Assembly: GCA_030043865.1 (NCBI GenBank)
Contig: JASHWZ010000138.1
Coordinates: 1 to 6,161, forward strand
DNA from: Thermoplasmata archaeon
Lineage (GTDB): Archaea > Thermoplasmatota > Thermoplasmata > Lutacidiplasmatales > UBA184
Length of the DNA: 6,161 bases
Direction: 5' to 3'
Part shown: one piece after another, positions 1 through 5,691 of the stretch
Position numbering within the stretch: the first letter of the stretch is position 1
Layout: each line of letters opens with the position of its first letter
Notes under the pieces: model-generated
Seen by the model: the letters and a program-made list of their open reading frames with translations, nothing else
Told to the model about the DNA's origin: nothing
Databases searched by the model: none
Translations under genes and position numbers: made by a program

Positions 1-27
1 CGACGCTCTCTCCACCGACGGCCATAA

Positions 28-1839
28 GTGGAGGGGCCCGTCATAGTTCGCCCGGTCCCCGTGGCTGCACCGCCGTCCCCCGCGTCGTCGCCCCCGGACA
101 AACCGGCCGTTCCGCAGCTCGCGCACTCGCTCACCCTGAGCTCCGGCGCGGTCTTCGCGGTCAGCGTCGTCACCCAGCTCCTCGGCGTCATCGCGACCTA
201 CTTCCTCGCCCGGCACATCGGGATCAGCCCGGCCGGCGTCGCGCTGATCGGTACCGCCCAGCTGTTCCTCCTTTACGCGTCGTCCATCAACGGACTCGCG
301 GACCTTCGCTTGGGGACCGCGTACAGCTACTTCCTCGCGCGCGGGAAGCCGCCGCGCGAGAACACCACGAGCTACCTGCTGATCGGCATGGTGCTTGATG
401 CTGCAGTCGTCATCGTGCTGTTCTTCGTCGCGCCGATCTCGTTCGACGGGTCGGCGCTCGTTCACGGCTCCACCGAGTGGTTCGACCTCGGGCTGTTTCT
501 CACGCTGCCGATCCTCTGGTCGTTCTCCGGTCTCTACAACAGCATGTTCATCGGCCTCGGCAATTCGCTCAAGGCCCAGTACCCGACCCTCGTCGAGGGT
601 CTCGTCCGGCTCGGGGCCCTGGTCTACGCGGCGTTCTATGTCCACTCCGTCGAGGGGCTGGCGATCGCGTACGTTCTCGGCGCGATCGCGTCGACGCTGT
701 TCAGCCTGCCCGAGCTCCTGCCGCAGCTGGGGAAGTTCAGCTGGAAGGAGACGACCGCGCTCTTTCGCTACTCCTGGCCGCTCCTCGGCGCCCTCTTCGT
801 GAACTACGTCGTGACGAACCTGACCCCGCTGCTCGTGAAGAGCCTCGGCCTCGTCCAGTTCTCGGTCTACCTCGTCGCGAACGGCTGGAGGATCCTCGTC
901 CTATCGTTACCCGCGGCGGTCACCACTCCCCTCTTCCCCTACTTGGCCGGCCTCCATCGCACGAAGGAGTACGAGGCGGTCCGTCGGGGCACGTGGCAGG
1001 CTCTGCGCTACTCCGCGATGCTCCTCGTGCCCGGGGTCGTGGCCCTCGTCATCTACCGGACCAACTTCTTGAACGTCTTCACGAACAGCATCTACGCGAC
1101 CCAGGGTTCCCTCCCTCTCGCGATCCTGGTGGTCAGCGCGCTGCCGCTCGCGCTCAGCCAGATCATCCAGTCCAGCATCAACGCGATCGGTCGTCAGCGA
1201 CTCGAGCTGTACATCTCCGTGACGCAGATCGGAGTGCTGCTGGTCGCCCAGGCGATCCTGTTCCCCCAGCACGGGATCTTTCCGATCTTCTGGCAGGTCG
1301 TGCCCCTCCGTCTCGACCCCGGTCTGGTCGCCGCCTCGACCGCGGTCCTCCTCTCCTCGATCGCGGCGCTCGCCCTCAACGCCTACTTCATGGAGCGACT
1401 GATCCAGGTCCACATCCGGCCGGGCCCGATCCTCGCGATCACGGCGAGCGCGGCACTCTCCTTCGCGGGGCTCTGGCTCCTCAACCACGCGCACCTCTAT
1501 CCGATCAGCACGAGCTACGAGCTGCTCAGCGCCGTGGTCGTCGGCTTCGCGATCTACTTCGTGGTCCTGGCCGCGGTCGGCGAACTGACCCGCTCCGACG
1601 TGCGTACGATCGGCTCCTCCTTGGGCCTCCCCGCCTGGTTCTACGAACCGTTCACCCGCCTCTGCTGGCGGGAGTCGAGCCCCGGCCTCGTCCCGGTCGA
1701 CCTCACGCGCGCTCAGGGGTTCCAAACGACCGAGCTGCCCGAGACATTCACCGGAACCCGGGAGCTTCCCGAGGTCGTACCGTACTACACGGAAGAGGGC
1801 CCCCCGGCGCCCGAAGAGGCCGAGCGGCCGAAGAAGTGA
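28..1839 (+). CDS. Polysaccharide flippase-like multi-pass membrane protein (Wzx/MATE-like superfamily)
   Basis: Probably moves a lipid-linked saccharide or similar lipid precursor across the cytoplasmic membrane, as family members do; the substrate cannot be read from the sequence. The 603-residue protein has a proline-rich N-terminus (about residues 9-31) and roughly 14 hydrophobic segments, near 39-61, 70-90, 115-136, 152-171, 190-206, 210-230, 248-266, 277-300, 328-345, 360-382, 393-413, 432-455, 467-487 and 497-518. This count and the two-bundle spacing fit polysaccharide exporters. The last segment is followed by a GELTRSDVR stretch (518-526), a form common at the C-terminal end of archaeal flippase-like proteins, and then a polar, Pro/Glu-rich tail (548-603) longer than the family usually has. 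The chosen start is GTG 28, directly after an in-frame TAA (25-27); GTG 61 is an alternative. No Shine-Dalgarno is visible. No glycosyltransferase gene lies nearby in the window, so the pathway is unknown. The family call is firm, the substrate is not. Confidence 0.85.
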   Translation: MEGPVIVRPVPVAAPPSPASSPPDKPAVPQLAHSLTLSSGAVFAVSVVTQLLGVIATYFLARHIGISPAGVALIGTAQLFLLYASSINGLADLRLGTAYSYFLARGKPPRENTTSYLLIGMVLDAAVVIVLFFVAPISFDGSALVHGSTEWFDLGLFLTLPILWSFSGLYNSMFIGLGNSLKAQYPTLVEGLVRLGALVYAAFYVHSVEGLAIAYVLGAIASTLFSLPELLPQLGKFSWKETTALFRYSWPLLGALFVNYVVTNLTPLLVKSLGLVQFSVYLVANGWRILVLSLPAAVTTPLFPYLAGLHRTKEYEAVRRGTWQALRYSAMLLVPGVVALVIYRTNFLNVFTNSIYATQGSLPLAILVVSALPLALSQIIQSSINAIGRQRLELYISVTQIGVLLVAQAILFPQHGIFPIFWQVVPLRLDPGLVAASTAVLLSSIAALALNAYFMERLIQVHIRPGPILAITASAALSFAGLWLLNHAHLYPISTSYELLSAVVVGFAIYFVVLAAVGELTRSDVRTIGSSLGLPAWFYEPFTRLCWRESSPGLVPVDLTRAQGFQTTELPETFTGTRELPEVVPYYTEEGPPAPEEAERPKK

Positions 1840-2028
1840 GGGCGTCGGTGCCGTAGTCCACGCTCCTGATCCGGCACGGCCCCCGAACTTCGGGTGCCGA
1901 CGGCGCGATGGTCTTCCCCTCGTCGCGGGACGAAAGGGGCACGTTTGTCACTCGCATCGCGACTCGCCCGGACCACCGACCGGTGAGCCCAACGGACGAA
2001 AAATGTCGCTGCCCGCGCGTCACAGAGC

Positions 2029-2033
2029 TTAAA
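2029..2033 (+). promoter_or_regulatory. Candidate archaeal TATA box for the HesB/IscA-like gene
   Basis: TTAAA stands out as an AT-only run in GC-rich intergenic DNA, centred 38 nt before the ATG at 2069. An archaeal start site about 25 nt downstream would give a leader of roughly 10 nt. GAGG at 2057-2060, 8 nt before the ATG, could act as a Shine-Dalgarno only if transcription starts slightly further upstream. Position and composition are seen; promoter function is inferred. Confidence 0.4.
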
Positions 2034-2068
2034 GCCCGGCATCCGGTCGTCGGTGCGAGGCACGACCG

Positions 2069-2464
2069 ATGATCCACCTGGAAGTCCGCCCCGCGGCCGT
2101 CGAGCAGGTCAAGACGTTGATCCGGGGCCAGAAGCCCGAGATCGGGGTCCGCGTCTACGCCCAGCCGGGCGGAGGCGGGTGCTGCGGAGGCGGGAGCGCA
2201 GTGCAGTTCGGGCTGGCCTTCGCGAAGCCGCGGTCCGACGACGAGGTCCTCCCGGCCGACGGGTTCTCGCTGTTCGTCGACCCGACGAGCACCAAGTTCG
2301 TCGATGGGGCGGTCATCGATTACGTCGAGGACCTCAATCAGTCCGGCTTCAAGATCACGAATCCCACACTCCCCGAGCCCGACGCGGCGGGTCGGTCCGG
2401 CGGGTGCGGTTCCTGCGGCAGCAACTCCGCCAACGGCGGCGGTTGCGGCTGCGGGGACCACTGA
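2069..2464 (+). CDS. HesB/IscA-like A-type iron-sulfur cluster carrier with extended cysteine-rich tail
   Basis: Proteins of this family hold an Fe-S cluster or iron in the cytoplasm and pass it to target apoproteins. The 131-residue protein follows the family order: an N-terminal segment ending in the strand GVRVYAQPG (26-34), a glycine-rich cysteine loop (34-42, with C38 and C39), the strand VQFGLAF (45-51), then GFSLFVDPTS (65-74), GAVIDYVED (80-88) and GFKITNP (93-99). These are strong family matches. Two things are odd. The first loop has two adjacent cysteines where one is usual. The C-terminal Cys-Gly-Cys normally lies a few residues after the NP; here it is displaced, with C113-x-x-C116 and C126-x-C128 in a Gly/Ser-rich tail. 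In E. coli IscA the first cysteine is about 64 residues from the Cys-Gly-Cys pair; here the distances are 74 to 90. ATG 2069 is chosen because it opens the domain and follows a TATA-like box. The gene appears monocistronic, with no suf or isc genes next to it in the window. Confidence 0.88.
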   Translation: MIHLEVRPAAVEQVKTLIRGQKPEIGVRVYAQPGGGGCCGGGSAVQFGLAFAKPRSDDEVLPADGFSLFVDPTSTKFVDGAVIDYVEDLNQSGFKITNPTLPEPDAAGRSGGCGSCGSNSANGGGCGCGDH

Positions 2465-2501
2465 ACGGACGGGGTACAACGCCGCGCGTCGGACCAGTTC
2501 T

Positions 2502-2516
2502 ACCGTCGTCGACGGT
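2502..2516. repeat. Perfect 6-bp inverted repeat upstream of the ABC operon
   Basis: ACCGTC, a 3-nt spacer and GACGGT form a perfect short hairpin or dyad. It lies 37 nt after the HesB-like stop codon and about 57 nt upstream of the ABC operon TATA-like box. It could be a 3'-end hairpin of the first gene or an operator for the second. It has no downstream T tract, and short dyads arise readily by chance in GC-rich DNA. Confidence 0.3.
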
Positions 2517-2572
2517 CGACGCCGATCCCTCCCGCCTCGGCGGCGCCGGACGGCGTGCGAGGAGCCCTTCGG

Positions 2573-2579
2573 TTAAGTA
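2573..2579 (+). promoter_or_regulatory. Candidate archaeal TATA box for the ABC exporter operon
   Basis: TTAAGTA is the only AT-rich run in a strongly GC-rich intergenic stretch and is centred 28 nt before the ATG at 2604. That spacing places the expected start site at or within a few nt of the start codon, so the mRNA is probably leaderless. This agrees with the lack of a Shine-Dalgarno directly before the ATG. Function is inferred from spacing and composition. Confidence 0.45.
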
Positions 2580-2603
2580 CCGTGTCGAGGTCGGCGGCGT
2601 CCC

Positions 2604-3530
2604 ATGAACGGTGAGGCCCTTCGGAGCGTCGACCTCCGCAAGACGTACGAGTCCCGGGGCGCGCCCCGGGTCGAGGCGCTGCGCGGGGTCTCGATGGAGG
2701 TCCACCGCGGGGAACGGGTCGCCCTCCTCGGGCGCAACGGCGCCGGGAAGACGACGTTCCTCAAGATCGCCTCGACCCTCCTGCGTCCGAGCTCGGGCAG
2801 CGTCGAGGTGTTCGGGGTCGACGTCACCCGAGCGCCGGAGAAGGCCCGTCCGTACATCGCGGTCGTGCCGCAGGAGGGGAAGCCGTTCTTCCACCTCACG
2901 CCGCGGGAGCAGGTCTACACGTACCTGCGGGCCCGAGGGTTCGCTCGGGAGACCGCGAAGAGCCGGACTCAGGACGCGCTCGCCCGGATGGGGCTCGACG
3001 GGTTCGCGGACCGGCTGTCGATCACGCTCTCGGGCGGACAGCGCCAGCGCACGATGGTCGCCACCGTGATCGCGACCGAGGCACCGCTACTGTTCCTCGA
3101 CGAACCCACGATCGGCATGGACCCGTTCGCCCGCCGCGAGGTGTGGTCATCGCTGCGCGACCTCACCCAGAAGGGGTCGACGATCCTCCTGACGACCCAC
3201 TACCTCGACGAGGCGGAGGTGCTGAGCCACCGGCTCTACATCGTCGAGAGCGGGGTGGTCCTCTCGAGTGGGACCGCCGAGGAGCTGAAGCGCTCGGTCG
3301 GCGGGACCTTGAAGGTATTCATCGCCGAGGGCGCGGCCCAGGTCGAGCGGTTCCGCTCGTTCGGCACGTGCGTGACCGACGGGCTTTCGCTCACCGTGAT
3401 CGTGAACCCGGCCCGCCTCGCCGAGGTGATGGAGGTCGTCGAGCGGTCGGAGATGACCGCAACGGTCGGCCCCGTGACGCTCGAGGAGGCGTTCCTGCGC
3501 GCCGTTGGACGGTCGATCAATGAGGACTAG
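2604..3530 (+). CDS. ABC-2 type exporter ATP-binding subunit (DrrA/CcmA/NatA-like)
   Basis: This cytoplasmic ATPase should power the two membrane subunits encoded directly downstream. All ABC motifs are present and intact: A-loop aromatic Y15, Walker A GRNGAGKTT (43-51), Q-loop Q90 in VVPQEG, signature LSGGQRQR (142-149), Walker B LLFLDEP (162-168) with catalytic E167, D-loop GMDP (171-174), and switch histidine H199 in TTH. After the nucleotide-binding domain comes a C-terminal extension of about 90 residues ending in PVTLEEAFLRAVG (290-302), the typical last block of DrrA-type ATPases of ABC-2 exporters. The 308-residue length is normal for that group. ATG 2604 follows a TATA-like box at leaderless distance. 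The stop (TAG 3528-3530) overlaps the next start by 11 nt, supporting a co-translated operon. Substrate unknown; drug, lipid or polymer export are all possible for this class. Confidence 0.95.
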   Translation: MNGEALRSVDLRKTYESRGAPRVEALRGVSMEVHRGERVALLGRNGAGKTTFLKIASTLLRPSSGSVEVFGVDVTRAPEKARPYIAVVPQEGKPFFHLTPREQVYTYLRARGFARETAKSRTQDALARMGLDGFADRLSITLSGGQRQRTMVATVIATEAPLLFLDEPTIGMDPFARREVWSSLRDLTQKGSTILLTTHYLDEAEVLSHRLYIVESGVVLSSGTAEELKRSVGGTLKVFIAEGAAQVERFRSFGTCVTDGLSLTVIVNPARLAEVMEVVERSEMTATVGPVTLEEAFLRAVGRSINED

Positions 3531-4284
3531 CGACGCGCTCGCCCCTGCCCGGCCGTTCGCCGGCACGTTCGCGTTCCTCTGGACCGAGGTCCTGGTGCAG
3601 AAGAACGAGTCGCTCGCGATGGTCACCTCGATGGTGGTGCCCGGGGTGCTGCTCGTCTTCGTGGAGATCCTCGACCCGTCGCTGATCGGGGTCGCGCTGG
3701 TCGGCGCGATCCTGTTCTCCACGTTCACGATGGGCCAGCGGGTCCTGAACGAGGCGGCGTACCTCCGGATCGACCACAAGGCGAACGACCTCTACCTCGC
3801 GGGCCCGCTCACGCCGGAGGCGTACTTCCTCGGGATGTCGTTCGGCATCCTCCTCGTCTACCTCACGCCGACGGTCTTCCTCGCGGTCCTCGCGACGTTC
3901 GTCGTGCCGCTCTCCCTCGCGGTCGGGCTCGAGCTCCTCGCCCTCGCCACCCTCGTCTGGTTCTCGGCGGCCTCGATCGGCTACATCTTCTCGACGTTCT
4001 TCCGGGACAACCGCGCGATCTGGGCGTACTCGAGCCTGTTCTTCAACGTCTTCGGGGTCCTCGCGCCGGTCTTCTACCCGATCGGGCTGTTTCCCGCGGC
4101 CCTGCGCCCGGTGGTGCTCCTGATGCCGCCGAGCGCCGCCGCCGCGCTCCTGCAGTCCGCGATCGGCGCCGCGACGCTGTCCTCCGGGGAGGTCGCCCTC
4201 GCGTCGGTCGGGCTCGTGGTCGAGACCGTCGCGCTCGTCGTCCTCGCCATCTGGTGGGCGCGCCGCACCGTGAGGGCCGACTGA
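3520..4284 (+). CDS. ABC-2 type exporter permease, first subunit
   Basis: Predicted membrane half of the exporter, 254 residues. Hydrophobic segments fall near residues 32-50, 55-72, 102-125, 127-160 (long, perhaps a bent helix), 165-190 and 225-247, matching the six-helix ABC-2 fold. Between the second and third segments lies a polar stretch, HKANDLYLAGPLTPEAYFLG (86-105), where ABC-2 permeases have the cytoplasmic coupling region that meets the ATPase. A GVLAPVFYP motif (179-187) occurs in the fifth segment. I chose ATG 3520, which overlaps the end of the ATPase gene by 11 nt, over TTG 3505, which adds only five residues and deepens the overlap. The stop TGA shares its last A with the ATG of the next gene. 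It clearly resembles the next permease in motif order but is diverged from it, suggesting an ancient duplication and a heterodimeric transporter. Substrate cannot be inferred. Confidence 0.88.
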   Translation: MRTSDALAPARPFAGTFAFLWTEVLVQKNESLAMVTSMVVPGVLLVFVEILDPSLIGVALVGAILFSTFTMGQRVLNEAAYLRIDHKANDLYLAGPLTPEAYFLGMSFGILLVYLTPTVFLAVLATFVVPLSLAVGLELLALATLVWFSAASIGYIFSTFFRDNRAIWAYSSLFFNVFGVLAPVFYPIGLFPAALRPVVLLMPPSAAAALLQSAIGAATLSSGEVALASVGLVVETVALVVLAIWWARRTVRAD

Positions 4285-5066
4285 TGGCGACGGCCAGCGA
4301 GCCGTTCCCCGGCGTGCCGACCGAGGGCCGGTCGCTGCCCGCCTTCGGCCTGGTCGGCTGGCGCTGGATCTCGCGGAACCCGGCGGTCGCGATCACGCCG
4401 ATCCTGCTGCCGTTCATCTTTCTCTACTTCCTCTCGCTGATCTCCCCGCCCTCGCTCCTGCCGCTCGAGATCGTCGGCGCGATGCTGTTCACGATGCAGA
4501 ACATCGGCTCCTGGACGCTCGGCGACAGCGCGTTCTGGCGGATCGAGTGCTCGCTCCAGGACCTGTTCGTCGCGAGCCCGCTCTCCCGGATCCGGTACCT
4601 GTTCGGCATCGCGTTCTCGAACCTGATCGCGATGCTGCCCGCGCTCGCGATCCTCACCGTCCTCCTCGCCTACGTCGGCGGGGAACGCGGGCACCCGCTC
4701 ACCCCGCTCGCGGGGGTGGCGCTGTTCGCCGCGCTGTTCACGATGTGGGTGCTCTTCTCCTCGGTCGGGATCGCGATCTCGAGCCGGATCACGACCCAAC
4801 GGGAGATCTGGCCGGTGGGAAATCTCACCTTCACGATCCTCGGGATGCTCTCCCCGCTGTACTACCCGCTGTCGGCGCTGCCGCCGCTCTGGCAGGACGT
4901 CGCCCGGTTCCTCCCGACGACGTACGCGGCCCTCCTGGTCCAGGGGGCGCTCGGGATCACCCCGGCCTCGCTCGGGGAGCTCGGCCTGTACGCGGGCCTG
5001 CTCGCCGCCTGCGCGCTCGTCGGGCTCGGGATCACCCTGCGCCTCTACCGCTGGGGCGAAGCATAA
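4284..5066 (+). CDS. ABC-2 type exporter permease, second subunit
   Basis: Second membrane subunit, 260 residues, presumably pairing with the permease encoded just upstream and with the shared ATPase. Hydrophobic segments lie near 35-53, 60-80, 103-125, 135-160, 178-200 and 234-252. The presumed coupling region, SLQDLFVASPLSRIRYLFGI (90-109), aligns by eye with the equivalent block of the first permease, as do REIW (173-176) with RAIW and GMLSPLYYP (187-195) with GVLAPVFYP. The N-terminal cytoplasmic part is slightly longer and hydrophilic (1-25). ATG 4284 is preferred to GTG 4254 because it forms the TGATG stop-start overlap typical of translational coupling and avoids a 30-nt overlap. This is the last gene of the operon: 171 nt separate its stop from the aIF1 gene. 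No regulator gene is linked to the operon within the window. Confidence 0.87.
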   Translation: MATASEPFPGVPTEGRSLPAFGLVGWRWISRNPAVAITPILLPFIFLYFLSLISPPSLLPLEIVGAMLFTMQNIGSWTLGDSAFWRIECSLQDLFVASPLSRIRYLFGIAFSNLIAMLPALAILTVLLAYVGGERGHPLTPLAGVALFAALFTMWVLFSSVGIAISSRITTQREIWPVGNLTFTILGMLSPLYYPLSALPPLWQDVARFLPTTYAALLVQGALGITPASLGELGLYAGLLAACALVGLGITLRLYRWGEA

Positions 5067-5091
5067 CCCGCGCGTCAGCAAACGTTCAAGC

Positions 5092-5144
5092 GGGGTTCGA
5101 CCATGGTACTCGCGGTGCGCGTCCCGTTCCCGGAACCGAACCCC
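5092..5144. repeat. Perfect 8-bp inverted repeat enclosing smaller dyads
   Basis: GGGGTTCG (5092-5099) and CGAACCCC (5137-5144) are exact reverse complements separated by 37 nt. Inside them lie the palindrome CCATGG (5101-5106), the small hairpin CGCG-GTG-CGCG (5111-5121) and GTTCC-C-GGAAC (5126-5136). The element begins 25 nt after the second permease stop and ends about 93 nt before the aIF1 start. It could be a 3'-end fold of the ABC transcript, a leader structure for aIF1, or chance in GC-rich DNA. It does not fold as a tRNA: the GTTCGA sequence lacks a pairing T-arm. Confidence 0.3.
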
Positions 5145-5237
5145 CAGTTCTCCCGCCCGTGCTCCGGCCGGGGGGCGTCCCACGTCGAGCTTCCGATCCG
5201 TTCGTTCCTTGACGGAGGACGGTAGGTACACCGAACG

Positions 5238-5555
5238 ATGGGCAACGACGAGTTCGACGAGATCCTGAGCGCGCTCGACCGCGAGACCGCCCGCATCCGC
5301 GTGCGGGCCGAACCGCGCCGGTACAACAAGCCGGCGACCGTGATCAGCGGGTTCCCGCCGGGGGTCGACCTCGCGGAAACGACCCGCTCCTTGAAGAACC
5401 GCCTCGCCACGGGCGGCTCGGTCGTGGACGGCGAGGTGTACCTGCAGGGCGACCACCGCGCCCGGATCCGCGACGAGCTCGCGCGGCTCGGCTTCGACCC
5501 CGAGACGATCGAGGTCTCCGACGCCCCGCTCCCGAAGCGGGGCCGCCACGGGTGA
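5238..5555 (+). CDS. Archaeal translation initiation factor aIF1 (SUI1/eIF1 family)
   Basis: aIF1 binds the small ribosomal subunit near the P site and monitors start-codon selection. The 105-residue protein has a short acidic helical N-terminus (1-17) and then the SUI1 domain: basic strand IRVRAEPRRYNK (20-31), TVISGFPPGVDL (34-45), the helix TTRSLKNRL (48-56), the loop ATGGSV (57-62), strand GEVYLQGDHRARI (65-77) and the last helix and strand through GFDPETIEV (85-93). The LQGDHR block is diagnostic. Family members usually have a Cys where T58 stands, and many archaeal forms carry an N-terminal Cys-x-x-Cys zinc motif; this protein has no cysteine at all. ATG 5238 starts the domain at the expected length. 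GGTAGGT at 5221-5227 lies 10 nt upstream and may serve as a ribosome site; I see no clear TATA box. The bacterial and archaeal relatives are sometimes named YciH. Confidence 0.93.
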   Translation: MGNDEFDEILSALDRETARIRVRAEPRRYNKPATVISGFPPGVDLAETTRSLKNRLATGGSVVDGEVYLQGDHRARIRDELARLGFDPETIEVSDAPLPKRGRHG

Positions 5556-5563
5556 CGGTCGGT

Positions 5564-5582
5564 CCGGCGGGAACGGCGCCGG
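5564..5582 (+). terminator. GC-only hairpin just after aIF1
   Basis: CCGGCG and CGCCGG pair perfectly across a 7-nt loop, starting 8 nt after the aIF1 stop codon. It could mark or stabilise the 3' end of the mRNA. No T run follows directly (a short TTT occurs only at 5625-5627), and archaeal termination depends mainly on U-rich tracts, so a terminator role is uncertain. The whole stretch 5560-5600 is rich in GGC/GCC and offers alternative pairings. Confidence 0.25.
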
Positions 5583-5601
5583 CCGGCCCGGCGACCGGCA
5601 G

Positions 5602-5619
5602 TATATCGCGCGTAATTTA
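5602..5619 (+). promoter_or_regulatory. AT-rich island, possible distal promoter element
   Basis: TATAT (5602-5606) and TAATTTA (5613-5619) form an AT-rich patch in very GC-rich DNA, about 50 nt upstream of the better-placed TATA box. The second run sits in the 9-nt palindrome GTAATTTAC. If used as a promoter it would give the rhodanese mRNA a leader of roughly 50 to 60 nt. It could instead be an upstream regulator site or part of the 3' end of aIF1. Confidence 0.25.
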
Positions 5620-5649
5620 CCCCCTTTGGACGCCGATTGTGCGGGACGT

Positions 5650-5665
5650 CGAGGGTATATCCTCG
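5650..5665 (+). promoter_or_regulatory. TATA box of the rhodanese gene embedded in a 16-bp palindrome
   Basis: TATAT (5656-5660) is centred 34 nt before the ATG at 5692, predicting a start site near 5683-5686 and an almost leaderless mRNA. The box lies inside CGAGGGTATATCCTCG, where seven of eight base pairs are symmetric. A dimeric repressor bound there would compete directly with TBP. The dyad and spacing are seen; the regulatory role is inferred. Confidence 0.5.
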
Positions 5666-5691
5666 GGTGCCCCGGCCCCCGCCGGAGTTCC

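Noticed and set aside
1..27. Tail of an upstream gene ending at TAA 25-27, or in another frame at TAG 44-46
   Set aside because: Eight to fourteen codons are too few to recognise a protein or to choose between the frames.
907..1725. 272-codon minus-strand frame inside the flippase gene
   Set aside because: Fully antisense to a clear membrane protein gene; the product is charged, repetitive and matches no family I recognise.
477..1856. 459-codon plus-strand frame overlapping the flippase gene
   Set aside because: Out-of-frame shadow rich in Arg, Pro and Ala, while the overlapping frame gives 14 coherent membrane segments.
1848..1877. GTGCCG and CGGCAC as a terminator for the flippase gene
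   Set aside because: Six-base arms with an 18-nt loop and no T-rich tract; weak stability and no archaeal termination signal.
1974..1985. Dyad CACCG-AC-CGGTG upstream of the HesB-like gene as an operator
   Set aside because: Only five base pairs, GC-rich, 44 nt upstream of the TATA-like box; too likely by chance to call.
1748..2479. Minus-strand frame of 243 codons across the flippase end, the gap and the HesB gene
   Set aside because: Antisense to the HesB-like gene with its clear motifs; the antisense product has no domain signal.
5092..5145. Possible tRNA or tRNA-like element because of GGTTCGA and CGAACC
   Set aside because: No acceptor stem, D-arm or anticodon arm can be built, and the TTCGA loop lacks a pairing T-stem.
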